Source: Posidonia oceanica (Eukaryota > Streptophyta > Magnoliopsida > Alismatales > Posidoniaceae). Taken from it: 64,000 nucleotides of DNA. Under the pieces are notes generated by a model. The model was not told where the DNA came from, did no database searches, and worked only from the letters and a program-made list of their open reading frames with translations. The stretch lies in NCBI GenBank assembly GCA_037176725.1, contig JAZBRS010000011.1, positions 9,114,001 to 9,178,000 of the forward strand, given 5' to 3'. The translations under genes and the position numbers were made by a program. Numbering within the stretch: the stretch's first letter is position 1; every line of letters starts with the position of its first letter. Positions 1 to 11,639 of this stretch are shown here, piece by piece.

Positions 1-2011
1 AGAAACATGATGGAAATGCAATATGGCAGCAGGAGACATGCAGATCATGATAAACAAGCAAGATAAGAAACCAGAAAATATTTAAGAGCATGATATAGGC
101 ATAAAACCAATTTAAAACAAAACAGTGGGTTGGATGCTGGAACACCCAGCGTCTAACATAGAACGCTAGAGCATTCAGCGTCCAACACAGGGCAAACAGA
201 GACATGAAAACTGCTACATGCAAACTGGTAAAAACATTTAGGCATGCATCCAAGTCACTGTAAACAAGCTAAGGCTAGGCATGCACATATGGGTGAAACA
301 AATATCCTACAAAATAAGGCATTTAAGAAGCATGCACAAGAAAACAGGAAGCTATGGTGTAAGACGCTGAAGCACCTGCGTCCTATGTAGGACGCTTGCA
401 ACATCAGCGTCCAACATAGAAGGAGCAGACACCCAAGAAAACTTGCATGCAACTTTGATAGAAAACCCTGTAAACTTGAAAGTAGCTGCCATAGGGCCCA
501 AACATAACCACACACGCATGGATCAAGAAGGCACCAGGAATAAAAGCATCATTCAAGCATTAAAGTATGTGTAAGCATGCAGAAGTATAGGATGCTGGAT
601 ACACCAGCGTCCTACGTAGGACGCCATGTGCACCAACGTCCTACATAGAGAGGTAGCATGGCATAAAGAAACATGGCATGAATCCAAACCAAAACTTATG
701 CTAAACATAATATGGCATCTGGAAGCATGAAAGAAAGCATGCGAGATGATATACATGAAGACAACATTCAAACCATAACAGCATGGAAACAAATAAAATA
801 AAAAAAAGCCAATAGGGGTGTTGGACGCTGCCTCAGGACATGTCCAACATTGGACGCACCAAGCTGTGCGTACAACAAGTTGGGAAACTTCCCGACCAGA
901 ATCGATGCTCAAATCGATTCAAAATGGAAAGCCAACTAGCTAGTGAGCATAAGCAAGCAACTACAAACATAGGCATGCATTTAAAACCAGAAATGGGTGC
1001 GTGGATTGCTCCACCCACCTCCTCCCTTTCGCCGCCGGCGTTCATGGCATTTCCGGCCAACTGAGAGGTCGGAAAGCCATGAAGCTTGGCTATGAGGCTT
1101 TGCTACGATGAGGAAGGGGGTGAGGGACGCACCAAGGGGAAGAAGTTACCTGTATACAGCCTGGAGGAGATGTGCGTGGCCAGCCGGCGAGCTTGGACGG
1201 ACTGCAGCGAGCTTGCGGAAGTGGGAGGCTGCTGTGGCTCTCTCTCATGTGTGGAGGAGGATTCGGGAAGGCTAGGGGAGTCTCTCAGGTGCTTCCCCGG
1301 GTGCTGGAGATGTCTGTGGTGTGCTGGGAGGTGTTGGGTTCTGCTCCTTGGGTCGACGGAGAAGAAAGGGCTGTGTTGGCCACCAATGAGGAGAATGGGC
1401 TGTCTAAGGGTGTAAGTGTGGGTCGTGGCTGTCAGGAGGAGTTAGTGTGGTGTCAGGAGGTGGAAGAAAAGTCACGGCGTGGCAGGGCGCAGGTGGCCAG
1501 TGGCAGTGGGTGGTGGAGAGACCGGAAATCCACTGGCGAGGAAGGGACGCGGTGGCAGGGCAGTAAGTGGGCCTTGGCGCGTAGTGGGTGGTCGGGAGTG
1601 GTGAGGGGACGCGGTAGTAAGTGCGGGCTGACGGAGGAGAGGACGGGAGTGGTAGGCCAGAGGTGGCAGAGGCGGTGGCAGTCCTCGACCTATTGGACAC
1701 TCGCTGGAGTAGCATCCAATGTTAGACGCTAGCACAGAGCACTTCCAACGTTGGACGCTGGCACAGGCAGCGTTCAACAAGTCAAAGGTGTTTAAGGGTT
1801 GTTTTGGGTGTTTTGGCTTAGTGTAAGGTGTGGGTTAAGGCTTAGGAAGGCTTAGGTGGAGTTTTGGGAGGGTTTAGGTGGGTTTAGGAAGGTTTTGGGG
1901 TTTGGTGAGGTTTTAGGGTGGGTTTGAGAGAAATTAGCCATCCCGAAATCCAAGCGAGCTTCCAGCAAGATCCACCAACGTTCAAGCTGTCAAAAAAATG
2001 GGGTGTCTACA
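1..2011 (-). mobile_element. Family-1 long LTR, minus orientation, cut by window edge
   Basis: On the minus strand this begins at 2011 with TGTAGACACCCCATTTTT, the same start as the LTRs at 56029 (minus) and, with changes, 2194 and 50906 (plus). No protein is encoded. It carries five nested-palindrome cassettes (about 129-188, 355-415, 588-646, 818-880, 1719-1773) built from GTTGGACGC-like words. The block near 1000-1070 matches 51870-51950 in the opposite orientation. Near the LTR start (1790-1930) is a GGTTTAGG-rich tract. It is inserted in the leader of element D; the bases after it are ACAGC, and the matching duplication would lie left of the window. Whether it is solo or part of a full element cannot be seen. 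Confidence 0.75.
129..1773. repeat. Five GTTGGACGC nested-palindrome cassettes, first four about 230 bp apart
   Basis: Each cassette reads word - about 8 bases - reverse word - (AT) - word - about 8 bases - reverse word, with word GTTGGACGC or a 1-2 base variant (TTGGATGC, TAAGACGC, TAGGACGC). Starts at about 129, 355, 588 and 818 give spacings of 226-233 bp; a fifth lies at 1719. Spacer DNA differs between units but is rich in GCATGC. Spacings were counted by hand. Confidence 0.8.
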
Positions 2012-2193
2012 ACAGCCAACGGTGTATGGAGGCCCTCTATTGCATCTATAACACCACAACAATGACCACAACCAATGGTAAGGACTACTAGGGAGTCAAA
2101 CTTGAATGAGTCTCCAACTCCCAGCAACTCCCAGCAACAAGTCCAAACCAACTCGAGTTGTTCCTCCTTCTTGGCTAGCCTGTCCATGGTACC
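2012..2193 (-). mobile_element. Leader segment of element D between two LTR insertions
   Basis: This short stretch separates the LTR ending at 2011 from the solo LTR starting at 2194. It is contiguous with 4631 onward once the solo LTR and one GTACC copy are removed. Its left part (2015-2080) resembles 5180-5260, so the leader of D holds a diverged internal duplication. The 92-codon minus reading frame across 1990-2268 runs into LTR sequence and is not a gene. Confidence 0.55.
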
Positions 2194-2459
2194 TGTAGAC
2201 ATCCCGATTTTGTAGTCATTCGTCGGCGGTTTTCTCCCAAGGATGTGCTCGATCATGGCAACCCCCACCTATTCACCAATCCCAAAACCAATCCCAGCCT
2301 AAACCTAAACCTAAACCTAAGTCCAAACCCAAGCCTTGTCTAAAACCAAGCCCAAACCTAAGCCTTGCCCTAAACCAAGCCTAAACCCAAGTTCAAGCCC
2401 AAGCCCAACCAAAATCCAACCAAAAGACACCCAAAAATATCCCAAAATACTCTCTGGGT

Positions 2460-4075
2460 CGTTAGACGCTAGATATGCCCGCGTCTTATGTTGGACGCAT
2501 GGAATCCAGCGTCTAATACCTTTCAGCTCTTTGGGGTGTTGAACGCTACCTGAGGCAGCGTCCTACGTTGGACGCCGCTCAGGTAGGCGTCCAATGCACC
2601 AGGACTGACAGAGTTTGTTTTTGGAATCCCAAACGTCTCCCAAATGCAAATCCCTTTGTGCCCTCTATCCTAAGCACATTTTCGGCCTTGTCCAAACCCT
2701 TTGTTTCCAATTCCCATGTTACATGTCCATGCAGCCATATAAAATATCCTTTTCTTCTTCATTTGAGAGAGGCACCCATTTCTGTGAGTTTTCAGAGCAA
2801 ACACCACCTACAAACCTCTGAAATTCCCATACCTCTGGCCACCTCAAGCCTCCTGAGATACAACCAGACCTACCCAACCGCTTGCCGCCGCCTGAGCCAC
2901 CACAAATTCGCCGGAGAAGGCCGCCGGCGCCGAGGAAGCCACACCAAACAATAAAACAAGTAAATACCTCCTTCCCCATAACTTAGAACCTTGTTATTAT
3001 GCTGTGAATATTAGTTTCAATGCATGTTACATAGTATTTACTACTGATATGCCTCTGTTAATCTATAATTCCGTTTTCCGGTGATGGTTTCCGGCCATAT
3101 GAGGCCACCGGCCGTTGAGCTTGGCCGAGGACCCATCCCCCATTTCTTGCATCCCGAGGTCCCTCATGACCTCCCCGAACCTCCACGATGAGCCGTAGTT
3201 GAGCTCCATGAGCTCCCCGGTCCTCAAATGGCCGGAGAACTCTCCGGATTTCGGCGAGAGGCAAGTGGAGGTGAGGAGGACGATTTATTCATCCATTTTT
3301 TATGGTAATTGCATGTTTATGTTTGTAAATGTCTACTCTAGCTTTGTGAATGCTTTTTGTTTCGTTTCGATCTGTTTTGAATGGATTTACAGATTAAATG
3401 CTTTGTCAGTGCATTGGACGCAAAGCCTAGTGCGTCCAACATTGGACGCTACCATGGCCAGCGTCCAACGTCCTGAAGCTCATTTTCGCATATTTTCATT
3501 TGTACAAAATTTCATACATCTTCTGTTGATTTGTCCATGTTATATACAGCCTGTTTTGTTTCATCTCAGTCATGTTTCAATTATAATCGCATCTAGATTG
3601 AAAATAGGTTTTCTTCCTTGGGTTTTTACATTGAAATGAGTTTATAGGGTGTAAGACACTATTTTCTGCAGCATCTTACATAGGACGCTGTATTTAGTGG
3701 CGTCCAACACCTCTTTTCAGATTTCAGTGACTTTATTTCACAGAATGTCTGTCAATAACATTTGGGATCTGATTTTTGATGTTTGCAGTCAAATTAAATC
3801 CATTTCATCTAAGATTAAACTTTCTTCTGTTTTCTTTAGGTTTATTTAACTCACTTGCCATATTATTTCGCATCCCTAAATGTTTTCTTTGACATAATCT
3901 TTTGAGAATGTTTGAATAAGTTTGAAAAGGGACATTGAAGTGTATGTCATTATTTATATCATATTCCAAGTATTTTCTGGATTTACGTGAGTTACAATGA
4001 TTTATCTAAGTTTTATGTGTTAGATGCCTCAATGCATGCGTCTAACGTTGGACGTTGTGCTTCCCAGCGTCCAAC
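2460..4075. repeat. Five GTTGGACGC nested-palindrome cassettes in solo LTR
   Basis: Cassettes at about 2460-2520, 2533-2596, 3411-3470, 3649-3712 and 4018-4075. Forms include TTAGACGC, TTGAACGC, TTGGACGC and TAAGACAC. The first two sit back to back upstream of the TATA box; the others are downstream. Confidence 0.8.
2738..2745 (+). promoter_or_regulatory. Probable TATA box of family-1 solo LTR
   Basis: TATAAAAT lies about 140 bp downstream of two palindrome cassettes and is followed by a CT-rich then GAGAGAGG leader-like segment. The layout of cassette array then TATA recurs in the SIRE-type LTRs of this window. Confidence 0.45.
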
Positions 4076-4630
4076 AGTTCCAGTAGGCAGGATCTTGTTT
4101 TTTTTGGCTTTCAATATTGATTGCAGACACGTATGTTTGTGCTTTAGTTTCTCAGACTGATTTGCATATTACAGTGGTCTCAAGGCTTTCAACTTTTGTT
4201 TCTTGACATGTTTTCAAAGGCATTTTGTACATTTTTTCAAAGGCATATAAGCATGATTTTCACTTGGCATGGCATAATCGCCTTCGGGCATACAGTAATT
4301 GGCATCATTGCCAACATTTAGCCATAAATGAGCGGAATAGCCCAGAAAGACCGACTCTCTCGGGCACATGGGGGTGCCTAACACCTTCCCCATGCGTAAT
4401 CGGAGTCCTTACCCGATCTCTGGCCCGCAATGACTAGTGTTATGTCCTTTCTTGTTTTTTTATTGTTTATACATTTTCGGGTTTTCCTCATCTTCCCTGA
4501 TTTCAAAATAGACAAGGTGGCGACCCCAAATTTTGTTTTCTTTTCTTCAGCCTTCGCCATTTTTACACCTTTTTGCCGTGACCAACGATTCGGTTCGTTC
4601 TAGCCGGTTCGGTTGCATGGTTACAGTACC

Positions 4631-5993
4631 ACTATCTTGGATATACCTCTATTGGATCCCCGAGAATAGTTCACCTGAACCAGAAAACAACTGACCAGAG
4701 GAACCACCTGGGATCACACCCAACAGCTCGACCAGTGGTGCCACCAATCGAGGTGGGGAGCCAACCCCATCTCAACCACGGAAAACCCAAAAGAGAACAC
4801 AGGAGAGAAAATCTCCATAGATCGAACAACACTACGCCATTCGCTCCACCAACAAATAAGAAACCAACTGGGCATCCAAACAGGTTACCTCAAACCAACA
4901 CACAACAAACAACACACTGGCTATGCCATTGTATGGCCAAGCCCCCAAACAAAACGCGTGACACAACCGCATAGCACCAATGCGCGATTCCAATGCGCAG
5001 CACCTCCTAGATAACTCTGTCCTCATCTAGAGTATCTGGAGCAACCACACACATCTAAGGACCCACGAAAGTCACCCAGAAACAACAACAAGAGAATAGA
5101 ACTCAAAGCATCCTCCACACAAGCAACAAAAACAAACAACACACAGTCTAACCCCCCACGCACTCTTTGTGTGGATCAGACAGCCAATGGTGTCTAAATG
5201 CTCTCTATCGCATCCAGCACACACAACAACAGCAACCAACAACAATCATGGAGGGCCACACAAGAGGCAGTCATCCACTGCACCTTTCCCTCCATAGCAA
5301 AAACACAAAACAGCCCAACACCGGATGGTAGCAAGGAAGACACGTCCTGTGGTCAGCTAACGCGGGGTGCCTAACCCCCTTAAAGGAATCAACGCATCCC
5401 CTCTGCAGACGCCCTACCTTCTCGCAGCTATATCACACCAAGCAGGCCAACACTCACTATAGATGTGATCAATCTAGGTGACACGACTCATTTGGCCTCA
5501 CAGACAGCAAGGTCTCCTACCCTACACGCCAGCACTGAGTCTGCCCAGACAACAACTGCCACCACTCCCTCGGGCAACACGGTACTTAATCCACATAAAA
5601 CTAGTAGACAGCACCAAACACCACACTCCACGGAGTTGAAGAGCTCAAGTGAACCGCTCCATACGAGTGAACGCAGCTTCGCACTCAGCCTCCAACTGCT
5701 GCCTCAAAGCAGCCCCAACAAGTCGGCGATCACAAAATCCAACCACAGGGAAACCTTCCAATAAGGGGTAGACGTCTCCCTCCCGTGAGTACGTAGACCG
5801 TCACACCCCAGGTTCCTTGTGGTGCTTTATACATCGTTCTCGCCGATACGGAAGTCGAAGCCAAAGACTCTCCTCAACACCACAAGCAAGAAAATAAAAG
5901 AAAATCAATAAAATCAAGGTACAGGTATGCATGATATGCAACTATGGAGTCACTCGACCAAACATCCCTACGTTAGTGCTCCTAGTTAACCTT
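4631..5993 (-). mobile_element. Leader of gypsy-like element D, no coding seen
   Basis: On the minus strand this follows the primer-binding site at 5994-6005 and so is the internal 5' region of element D. I found no gag or pol domain in any frame; the 60-99 codon frames here have no recognisable motif and are interrupted on the sense strand. It may be a long untranslated leader or a badly decayed gag. The stretch 5180-5260 resembles 2015-2080. Confidence 0.55.
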
Positions 5994-6005
5994 GCTCCGA
6001 TACCA
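5994..6005 (-). other. Primer-binding site of element D (tRNA-iMet type)
   Basis: Minus strand reads TGGTATCGGAGC, one mismatch from the standard TGGTATCAGAGC complementary to initiator tRNA-Met. It lies two bases beyond the LTR end at 6008 and fixes element D as minus-oriented, with 6008-9328 as its 5' LTR. Confidence 0.7.
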
Positions 6006-6007
6006 CC

Positions 6008-9000
6008 TATAACGCCCAAGGCGTCACCCCTATCCTAGCTATACTTTTTTTCCATTAAGCACTAATTCTAAATCCAAGCATAATCACCAATAAATTGAAT
6101 TATCAACAGAAATAAATCTTAAGTAACAGACTTACCCAGAACCCTTGATGTGTGGCAGAGTGACTCCTCTCTATGTGCACTAGCAAGCTAAACCTACTCC
6201 TAACCTGTACTTGCGAAAAACAGAAAACAAAGCACAAATAAGTGACCATTGAAAGGTCACCCAACACACACCCTACCTAACCAAAACCAAGGCGAATAAA
6301 ACCAAAAGCTGGACTCAAAAGCCATGCCAAGACCAACTACCAAAAAGACAATGCACCCACTCATCGTGACATGTACTAAGGGAAAACCTCTAAAACCCGA
6401 AAAGAAACCTAGATCCCCCCAAAACATGATAATTGCCACCAGAACACACCACCAAAGCAGGCACCATCACTATTAATGCCAGAAGACCAAAAACCACCAA
6501 AAACCATGATGCACAAAACCTCTTAGGCGTGCATCCTAGAAATCCTCACCGAAAAACCTTAGGAAGCAGGCATCTTACCATGATGCCACAGAACCACAAC
6601 AAGGCAGTCCACCATTGCCTCACAAGCACAAATCCTTTAAAATATGCCTTTTAAAACCAATGTCTCTTTTCTTTCAAAACATGTGCATCTTTGGAAATCT
6701 CTTTATGCACACTTGAAATGGCTACTCTAGGCCAAACCAAGCCCAAAGCCAGCACAAAACCACAACTCAAAACAGCACACTTGGAATGGCTACTCTACGC
6801 CAAACATAGTCCAAAACCAGCTCAAAACCAAGGTCTTCTCTAGACCAGAGCCAGAAAGTCTAACCGGAGCTCAAAACCACAACACACGCACACTAGTGCG
6901 AAAACCTGTCGTGTCACTGTGGCCACCAGCGACTGACCAGCCAACAAGCAGCCGCCAAAGCACATTGCACTGCCATGGACGAGCCACCCTATGTAGGAGT
7001 TGGTCCGTCCCGGGTCCTTACTCTAAGAACCCTCCAAATGTCCACTCTAGGACAAACACAAGGTACGTCCTCTCGACCTCCTCAACTCAGGCCACCTGGG
7101 TCTCCAACCCGAGCTCTGCCACTCGACAGTCACAACCTCGGACGTGTACCAGACCCTACAGAGGTATCAGTCGTCTCTAGTCTGCTAGTACAGTCCTACG
7201 GTCCTGTGACTCGTACCACTCGGCAACCACAACCTCAGGCTCACAATTGGCCCTCCAAGGGCATCAGTTGTCCCAGGTTTGCCAGTACAATCCTTCGGCT
7301 CACGTGGCTCCTACCAAAAACCACAAAAAACCACGAACCTGATCCTAGGCAACTGACTCTCGACCATCTAGGGGTATCAGTCATCCCTAGTCCGCCAGCT
7401 AGAAGCTTCAGACTCGGTCCCTCAAAACCACAAAAATCATTTTCCAAAACCTTTGCAAACCATGCATTTCTTTTCTAAAACTCTTTTGGAAACCATTTTT
7501 GAAAACTATTTAAAAAATCATCTAGAAAGCATCACCAAGCGCAGCACAGAAAACCACCATCAAAAGTCACTCAAAACCATGGATCTCTTTACAAATCCTT
7601 TGGAAAACCATTTTCCAAAACATCCAATACCTTTTTTCCAAAATCATTTGAAATCACAAAACCAAAACCGCACGACTAAATTGTGCCCAAAACCACACAC
7701 AAAATAAGAGCAGAAAAGCACATCCTCTGGGCATAAATCTCACCCAGAAGAAACCACCTCAAAGCCAGAACAATGACCTTGAAGTTCCATTTAACTACAA
7801 GGCCAAAACACTATCACAACCAACCCCAGAATTTTAAATTCTGGAAAACAAGTGTTGAACGCAAGCTAGCCTGCGTTCAACATAGAACGCAGCCAGGCCT
7901 ACGTTCTACACCCCAAATCAGTGTCCTTGAATCTCATTCAGTGCACTGAACAAGTATCAACCAAATCTCTAGTTATGATCAATAGCCTAAGATTAACCAT
8001 AATCCCATTGTCCATTTAAGCCATTTAAGGGAAAAACCTAACTTCCTAAATCACTATATCAATCAATCTACCAGGTGAAGGTTGAAATTCAGATTTCAGG
8101 TGTTGAATGTAGGTTCTACTGCGTTCTACATAGAACGCTCATAATCCTACGTTCAACACCCAGGCTCAGGTTCCCAATAAAATCCTACCTAAAATCATTA
8201 CACATCCTAATTATCTTATTAAGGGATCAAGATATAACCAATTAGCATCAATATCAATGCATGCAAGCTATTAACAATTCTCCAAATCCCTTTGAATCTT
8301 CCAATTAAATATGTATATTCAATCTGGGGTGTTAAACGTTGGAAACCCAACGTTCAACGTTAAACGCAACCTAGAATCCAGTGCAGCAGTATAAGATGTA
8401 GCGGTCTGGGTGTTCAACGTAGAACGCACCAGGCCCTACATTCAACACACTGACAGCACAAACTTCACAAATTCCCTTCCCAAATCATGCATTCCCACCC
8501 CATAATTCATGCATCCAGCAAATACAGCTAAAGGAACATCAAATACACTGGCATGCATCAAAACCTAACCACAAGACATTATAATCTAATTCTAAATGGG
8601 TGTGTACCTTGCACCCAAGAAGGAAGCCTATCACCTTGCAAATCCGAGCTCCGATCCTTGCATGCTTCTTTCCCAAAGCCCCCTCCCGTCTCCCACGAGT
8701 CCTTAGTCACAGATGCAACACCACAAACTCAAAGAAATCAGTGCATGTATGAAAGTAGGGAAAGGAAAGAGGAAAAGGAGGAAGAACTCAACATAACTCA
8801 TCCCATCTCTCTCTCTTCCTCATGAAAAACCCCTGGAACCACTAAAACACCCACGCCAGACCTGAGGGAGGAAGAAAAGGAAGAGAAGGTGTCATTCTCC
8901 CGGGGCTACCACCAAGCATGGGTATAAATAGGCGACAGAAACTTCTGGATACAAACTCAGAGTGTTATACGCGTCTGTTCATGAATTTAACGTAAGACGC

Positions 9001-9328
9001 ATGCATGCACGCGTTTAACGATGAAAATCTTAGGTGTTGAATGCAGCATTCCTTGCGTCCAACATAATACACGCCATACTCTGCGTCCTATACATAGAAA
9101 TCCAGAAAGTTCCATATTCCAGGTGTCGAACGCAGGGTTCCTTACGTCTAACATAAGACGCAAGAATATTAGCGTCTAACACTCTAGAAGCCAGAAAACA
9201 CCAATTCAGGTGTAGAATGCTGCTGGGGCTGCGTTTTAAGTTAAACGCAGGAGACTCAGCGTTCAACAATCTAGAATTCCAAATGAAATATCTGGCCTAA
9301 AATGCTATCTAAAATCTGGATCGTTACA
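6008..9328 (-). mobile_element. 5' LTR of gypsy-like element D (family-2 LTR, about 3.3 kb)
   Basis: On the minus strand it runs from TGTAACGATCCAG (9328) to GGGCGTTATA (6008; the usual TG/CA is mutated to TA at this end). It matches the solo LTR 13169-16468 and the partial LTRs 23376-23627 and 58328-60988, for example in the block around 6140-6290 with GTGTGGCAGAGTGAC. It is inserted in the 3' LTR of B at 9328/9329; the adjacent bases are GGAGT. There are no coding domains. It carries eight palindrome cassettes of GTTGAACGC type, and a TATTTATA lies on the minus strand at 8930-8923 just past the promoter-side cassettes. Family assignment to Ty3/gypsy rests on LTR size and ends, not on protein. 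Confidence 0.75.
7853..9270. repeat. Eight palindrome cassettes (GTTGAACGC / GTTAGACGC type) in family-2 LTR
   Basis: Cassettes at about 7853-7913, 8099-8161, 8326-8369, 8408-8450, 8961-9021, 9033-9095, 9121-9182 and 9208-9270. Each has two inverted pairs such as GTTGAACGC/GCGTTCAAC and CATAGAACGC/ACGTTCTAC. The design is that of the family-1 LTR cassettes although the LTRs are otherwise unrelated. The last four are nearly contiguous, 74-88 bp apart. Confidence 0.8.
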
Positions 9329-10110
9329 GGAGTGGAATTGGTAACTCTCTTGCTAAACTAAAAAGGGAATGGAATATGCATGAAAACTCTTATCAAAATG
9401 GTAGCTCTTGAATCACTTGTGTGTGTGATTTGTTTTGTGTCAAAATGGGGTGCCTATATATAGAAAAATAGGTAACAAGTGGTGTGTTTAATGTCCATAT
9501 TGTTCCCCCAATGGTTAGTCATTTGGTAAACCGAAATAAATTCGGTAGACCGAAATAAATTCGGTAGACCGAATGACTCATAATTGTTTACAACAGACGA
9601 GCAACTTGGTAGACCGAAAATATTTCGGTATGCCGAATTAGTTTTCAGTTATGATCCCTGCAAGCTCAGATTTCGGTATACCAAAAATTATTCAGTATTC
9701 CGAAATATGCCCTGAACCTATTAACTTGAATGTTTTCAATGTACTCGACTATGGATTTTGGGCTTGGCTATTTTCCTAGGATTTTTGAGTATTTGAGAGA
9801 TTATTACAAGTTCCTAGACACATGAAAAATTACATTTACATGATTACAAGAAGCTTGATTTCGTAACACACTTGATCTTCTATCTTCTTTGAGTTTTAAC
9901 TTCAGATCGACTTAAGTTAACTTGAGTCTCCATGATGGCTTCATGAGCATCAAATATCTTTGCTTTGATTCTCCCTTTTTTTGCATTTAGATCTTCTTAA
10001 TCCTTTCTTTTTGCACTTGGATCTTCTTGTCATATAAGACACCAAATAATGTTCATAAAACATATTAGTCTTTGTTATCATCAAAATCAAGATGAAGATA
10101 ATTTAGCCAA
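9329..10110 (-). mobile_element. 3' LTR of SIRE-like copia B, truncated by element D
   Basis: The minus-strand LTR begins at 10110 with TGTTGGCTAAATTATC right after a purine tract (plus-strand CTCCCCCTTTTTT). It parallels 20770 to about 20008 closely. About 420 bp of its end, present in the 5' copy down to 19586, was displaced by insertion of element D. It includes TATATATA at 9455-9462 and, upstream of it in LTR sense, seven CGG-N4-CCG-type dyads at 9521-9706. Confidence 0.8.
9521..9706. repeat. CGG-N4-CCG dyad array in B 3' LTR promoter
   Basis: Seven copies with variation: GGTAAACCG, CGGTAGACCG (twice), TGGTAGACCG, CGGTATGCCG, CGGTATACCA, CAGTATTCCG. The array lies 60-250 bp upstream of the TATATATA at 9455-9462 in LTR orientation. 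The 5' LTR copy has the same array at about 20200-20356. Confidence 0.75.
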
Positions 10111-11474
10111 CAATCTCCCCCTTTTTTATGATGACAAAACTACAAATATTTCAAAGTTATGGAAATAGCTCTCCCTTGGAACATGCATTAAATATGTCAA
10201 TAAAAACATCAATGCTCCCGCTAACTATATGAGTACAATAAATATAATCCAAGTTAAAACACAAATATGCTCAAGTATCACTCAACCGCCCACTAATCTT
10301 AATTTAACACGATAAGCTTAAACTTAGCTCTGGAATACCTATCCTTCTTCCCCTTTTTATCATAAGCAAAAAAATAGAAGGTATAAATCCAAAGATCAAA
10401 ACAAGAGTTTTATCAAAAGATTAATTATCATCAAAATCAACTTTCATGAATAAGCATGAGAATCATCAACTTTCATAAGGTAGTCATTAAATCATATAAT
10501 ATATGATAGAAATATAAGATATTCAATAAGCATGAAAATCATCAAAAACCAACTTTCATATAAAAGATATTCAATCATATAACACATGATGAGAATAAAA
10601 TATATTCAATATGCTCCCCCTAACATCAAGCATAAGTAAAAAGAATAAAAATCCATACACATCATGCATAGCAAAAAGATGTATTATTGTAAGTATAGGC
10701 AAGAACACAAACCTCAAGTACTATTTTCAATAACATCATGAGCAAGAACATATAGTCTTGTTAAATTCTTATCTCCTTTTAAACATGAGCAAGAAATTCA
10801 AATGTAGCAAAAGTAATAATCTTAAGCATTCTTAATATGATATACCAAAAGTGGCGAATTTTAAGAAGCTAATCAATAAAGTAACATGATCCATAAATTA
10901 ACATGATATGATAATCAAGTTCAATCATTTGGACATGTAAGGATTCTTTATAATGTCCATTCATGCATACATTGAAAGATTTAAATTTTTTGATCAAGAT
11001 GTAAGATAATTAATATGAGCACAAGCCATGGACGTAAAAGATATAAAGAATTTAAATTTAAGTTTAAAATCAATAAAATAAACTTAACAACTTTAACTTG
11101 CTAAAGCACAAAGGATCCTACTGCAAGAAATTTGGTAGATCGAATTCAATGCTAAAACATAAGCATATCAATTTTAAAAAAATTGAGATAAAATTGAAAA
11201 AATTAAATAAAACACATGTAAAATCATGGTAAATGAATTGAGTGATATTCTATCCAAATAATTTCATTAAGCATTCAATTATCAATGAAAAACATATAAA
11301 CAATCATGTTTGACTTAAAGCAAATAAAGCACAATTTTTCAATAGCAAGGGTAATGAGATTACCAATATTGTCAATGAGTTAGAGTCCCATGTTCCTTCT
11401 CCTCCCTAGGTGCCCTCAAATACCTATACCACTTAGAACAAGTAAAGATTTTAGTACTCACTTTATCTTTAGTC
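10111..11474 (-). mobile_element. 3' internal region of element B, AT-rich, non-coding
   Basis: It lies between B's 3' LTR and the insertion point of element C at 11475. The polypurine tract adjoins the LTR (minus strand AAAAAAGGGGGAGATTG ending at 10111) and further CTCCCCC tracts occur on the plus strand, for example near 10610. No gag or pol domain is visible, and gag at 18108 joins directly to this region once C is removed, so B appears to lack pol. The rest is low-complexity AT-rich sequence. Confidence 0.6.
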
Positions 11475-11479
11475 CAAAT

Positions 11480-11617
11480 TGTAGGAAATATGCATATTAA
11501 TATTTAATTCTGATGATAACAAAATGATTATCTTGTTTATTTTAAGTTAATGTTATTATTTGAGAAATGTCTAGCTTGAAAAAGAAGAAATTCCAAGAAA
11601 AGATACACAAGTGGAGA
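11480..11617 (+). mobile_element. 5' LTR remnant of element C (about 138 bp)
   Basis: It matches the first 138 bases of the 3' LTR (16778 on) up to CACAAGTGGAG, then jumps into ORF3-like sequence. The rest of the LTR, primer site, gag and pol are therefore deleted. It begins TGTAGGAAATATG next to the CAAAT duplication. Confidence 0.8.
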
Positions 11618-11639
11618 AGTTCTCACAGGACGAAAGATA

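Larger units (their letters stand above)
2194..4625 (+). mobile_element. Family-1 solo LTR (2432 bp) with 5-bp target duplication
   Basis: Starts TGTAGACATCCCG and ends GCATGGTTACA, flanked by perfect GTACC duplications at 2189-2193 and 4626-4630. No internal domain lies between, so it is a solo LTR formed by LTR-LTR recombination. In order it holds a CCTAAA/CCAAGC-rich tract (2299-2420), two palindrome cassettes (2460-2520, 2533-2596), a TATA box (2738-2745), a GC-rich leader-like stretch (2880-3260), three more cassettes (3411-3470, 3649-3712, 4018-4075), and a conserved block (about 4340-4560) shared with 54085-54350 and, reversed, 48270-48540. The ORFs inside have no recognisable domain. 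Confidence 0.85.

Noticed and set aside
1172..1732. 186-codon plus-strand frame
   Set aside because: GTGG-rich LTR sequence, open also in other frames, no domain and no homologous frame preserved in the other LTR copies.
2299..2330. CCTAAA run as a telomere remnant
   Set aside because: Hexamer period rather than the plant heptamer CCCTAAA, very short, and inside an LTR; regarded as part of the LTR promoter-side sequence.
2189..4630. GTACC duplications at both the solo LTR 2194-4625 and element E
   Set aside because: Different element families at unrelated sites; a shared 5-mer is probably chance.
8923..8930. Plus-strand TATAAATA as promoter of a plus-oriented LTR at 6008-9328
   Set aside because: The primer-binding site at 5994-6005 shows the LTR is minus-oriented; on that strand the site reads TATTTATA, a weaker TATA-like box, so promoter direction is left open.
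129..9270. Regularly spaced short palindromic repeats, CRISPR-like at first glance
   Set aside because: Repeats are degenerate, arranged as inverted pairs, ~230 bp apart inside plant LTRs, with no cas genes; this is a eukaryotic retroelement feature.
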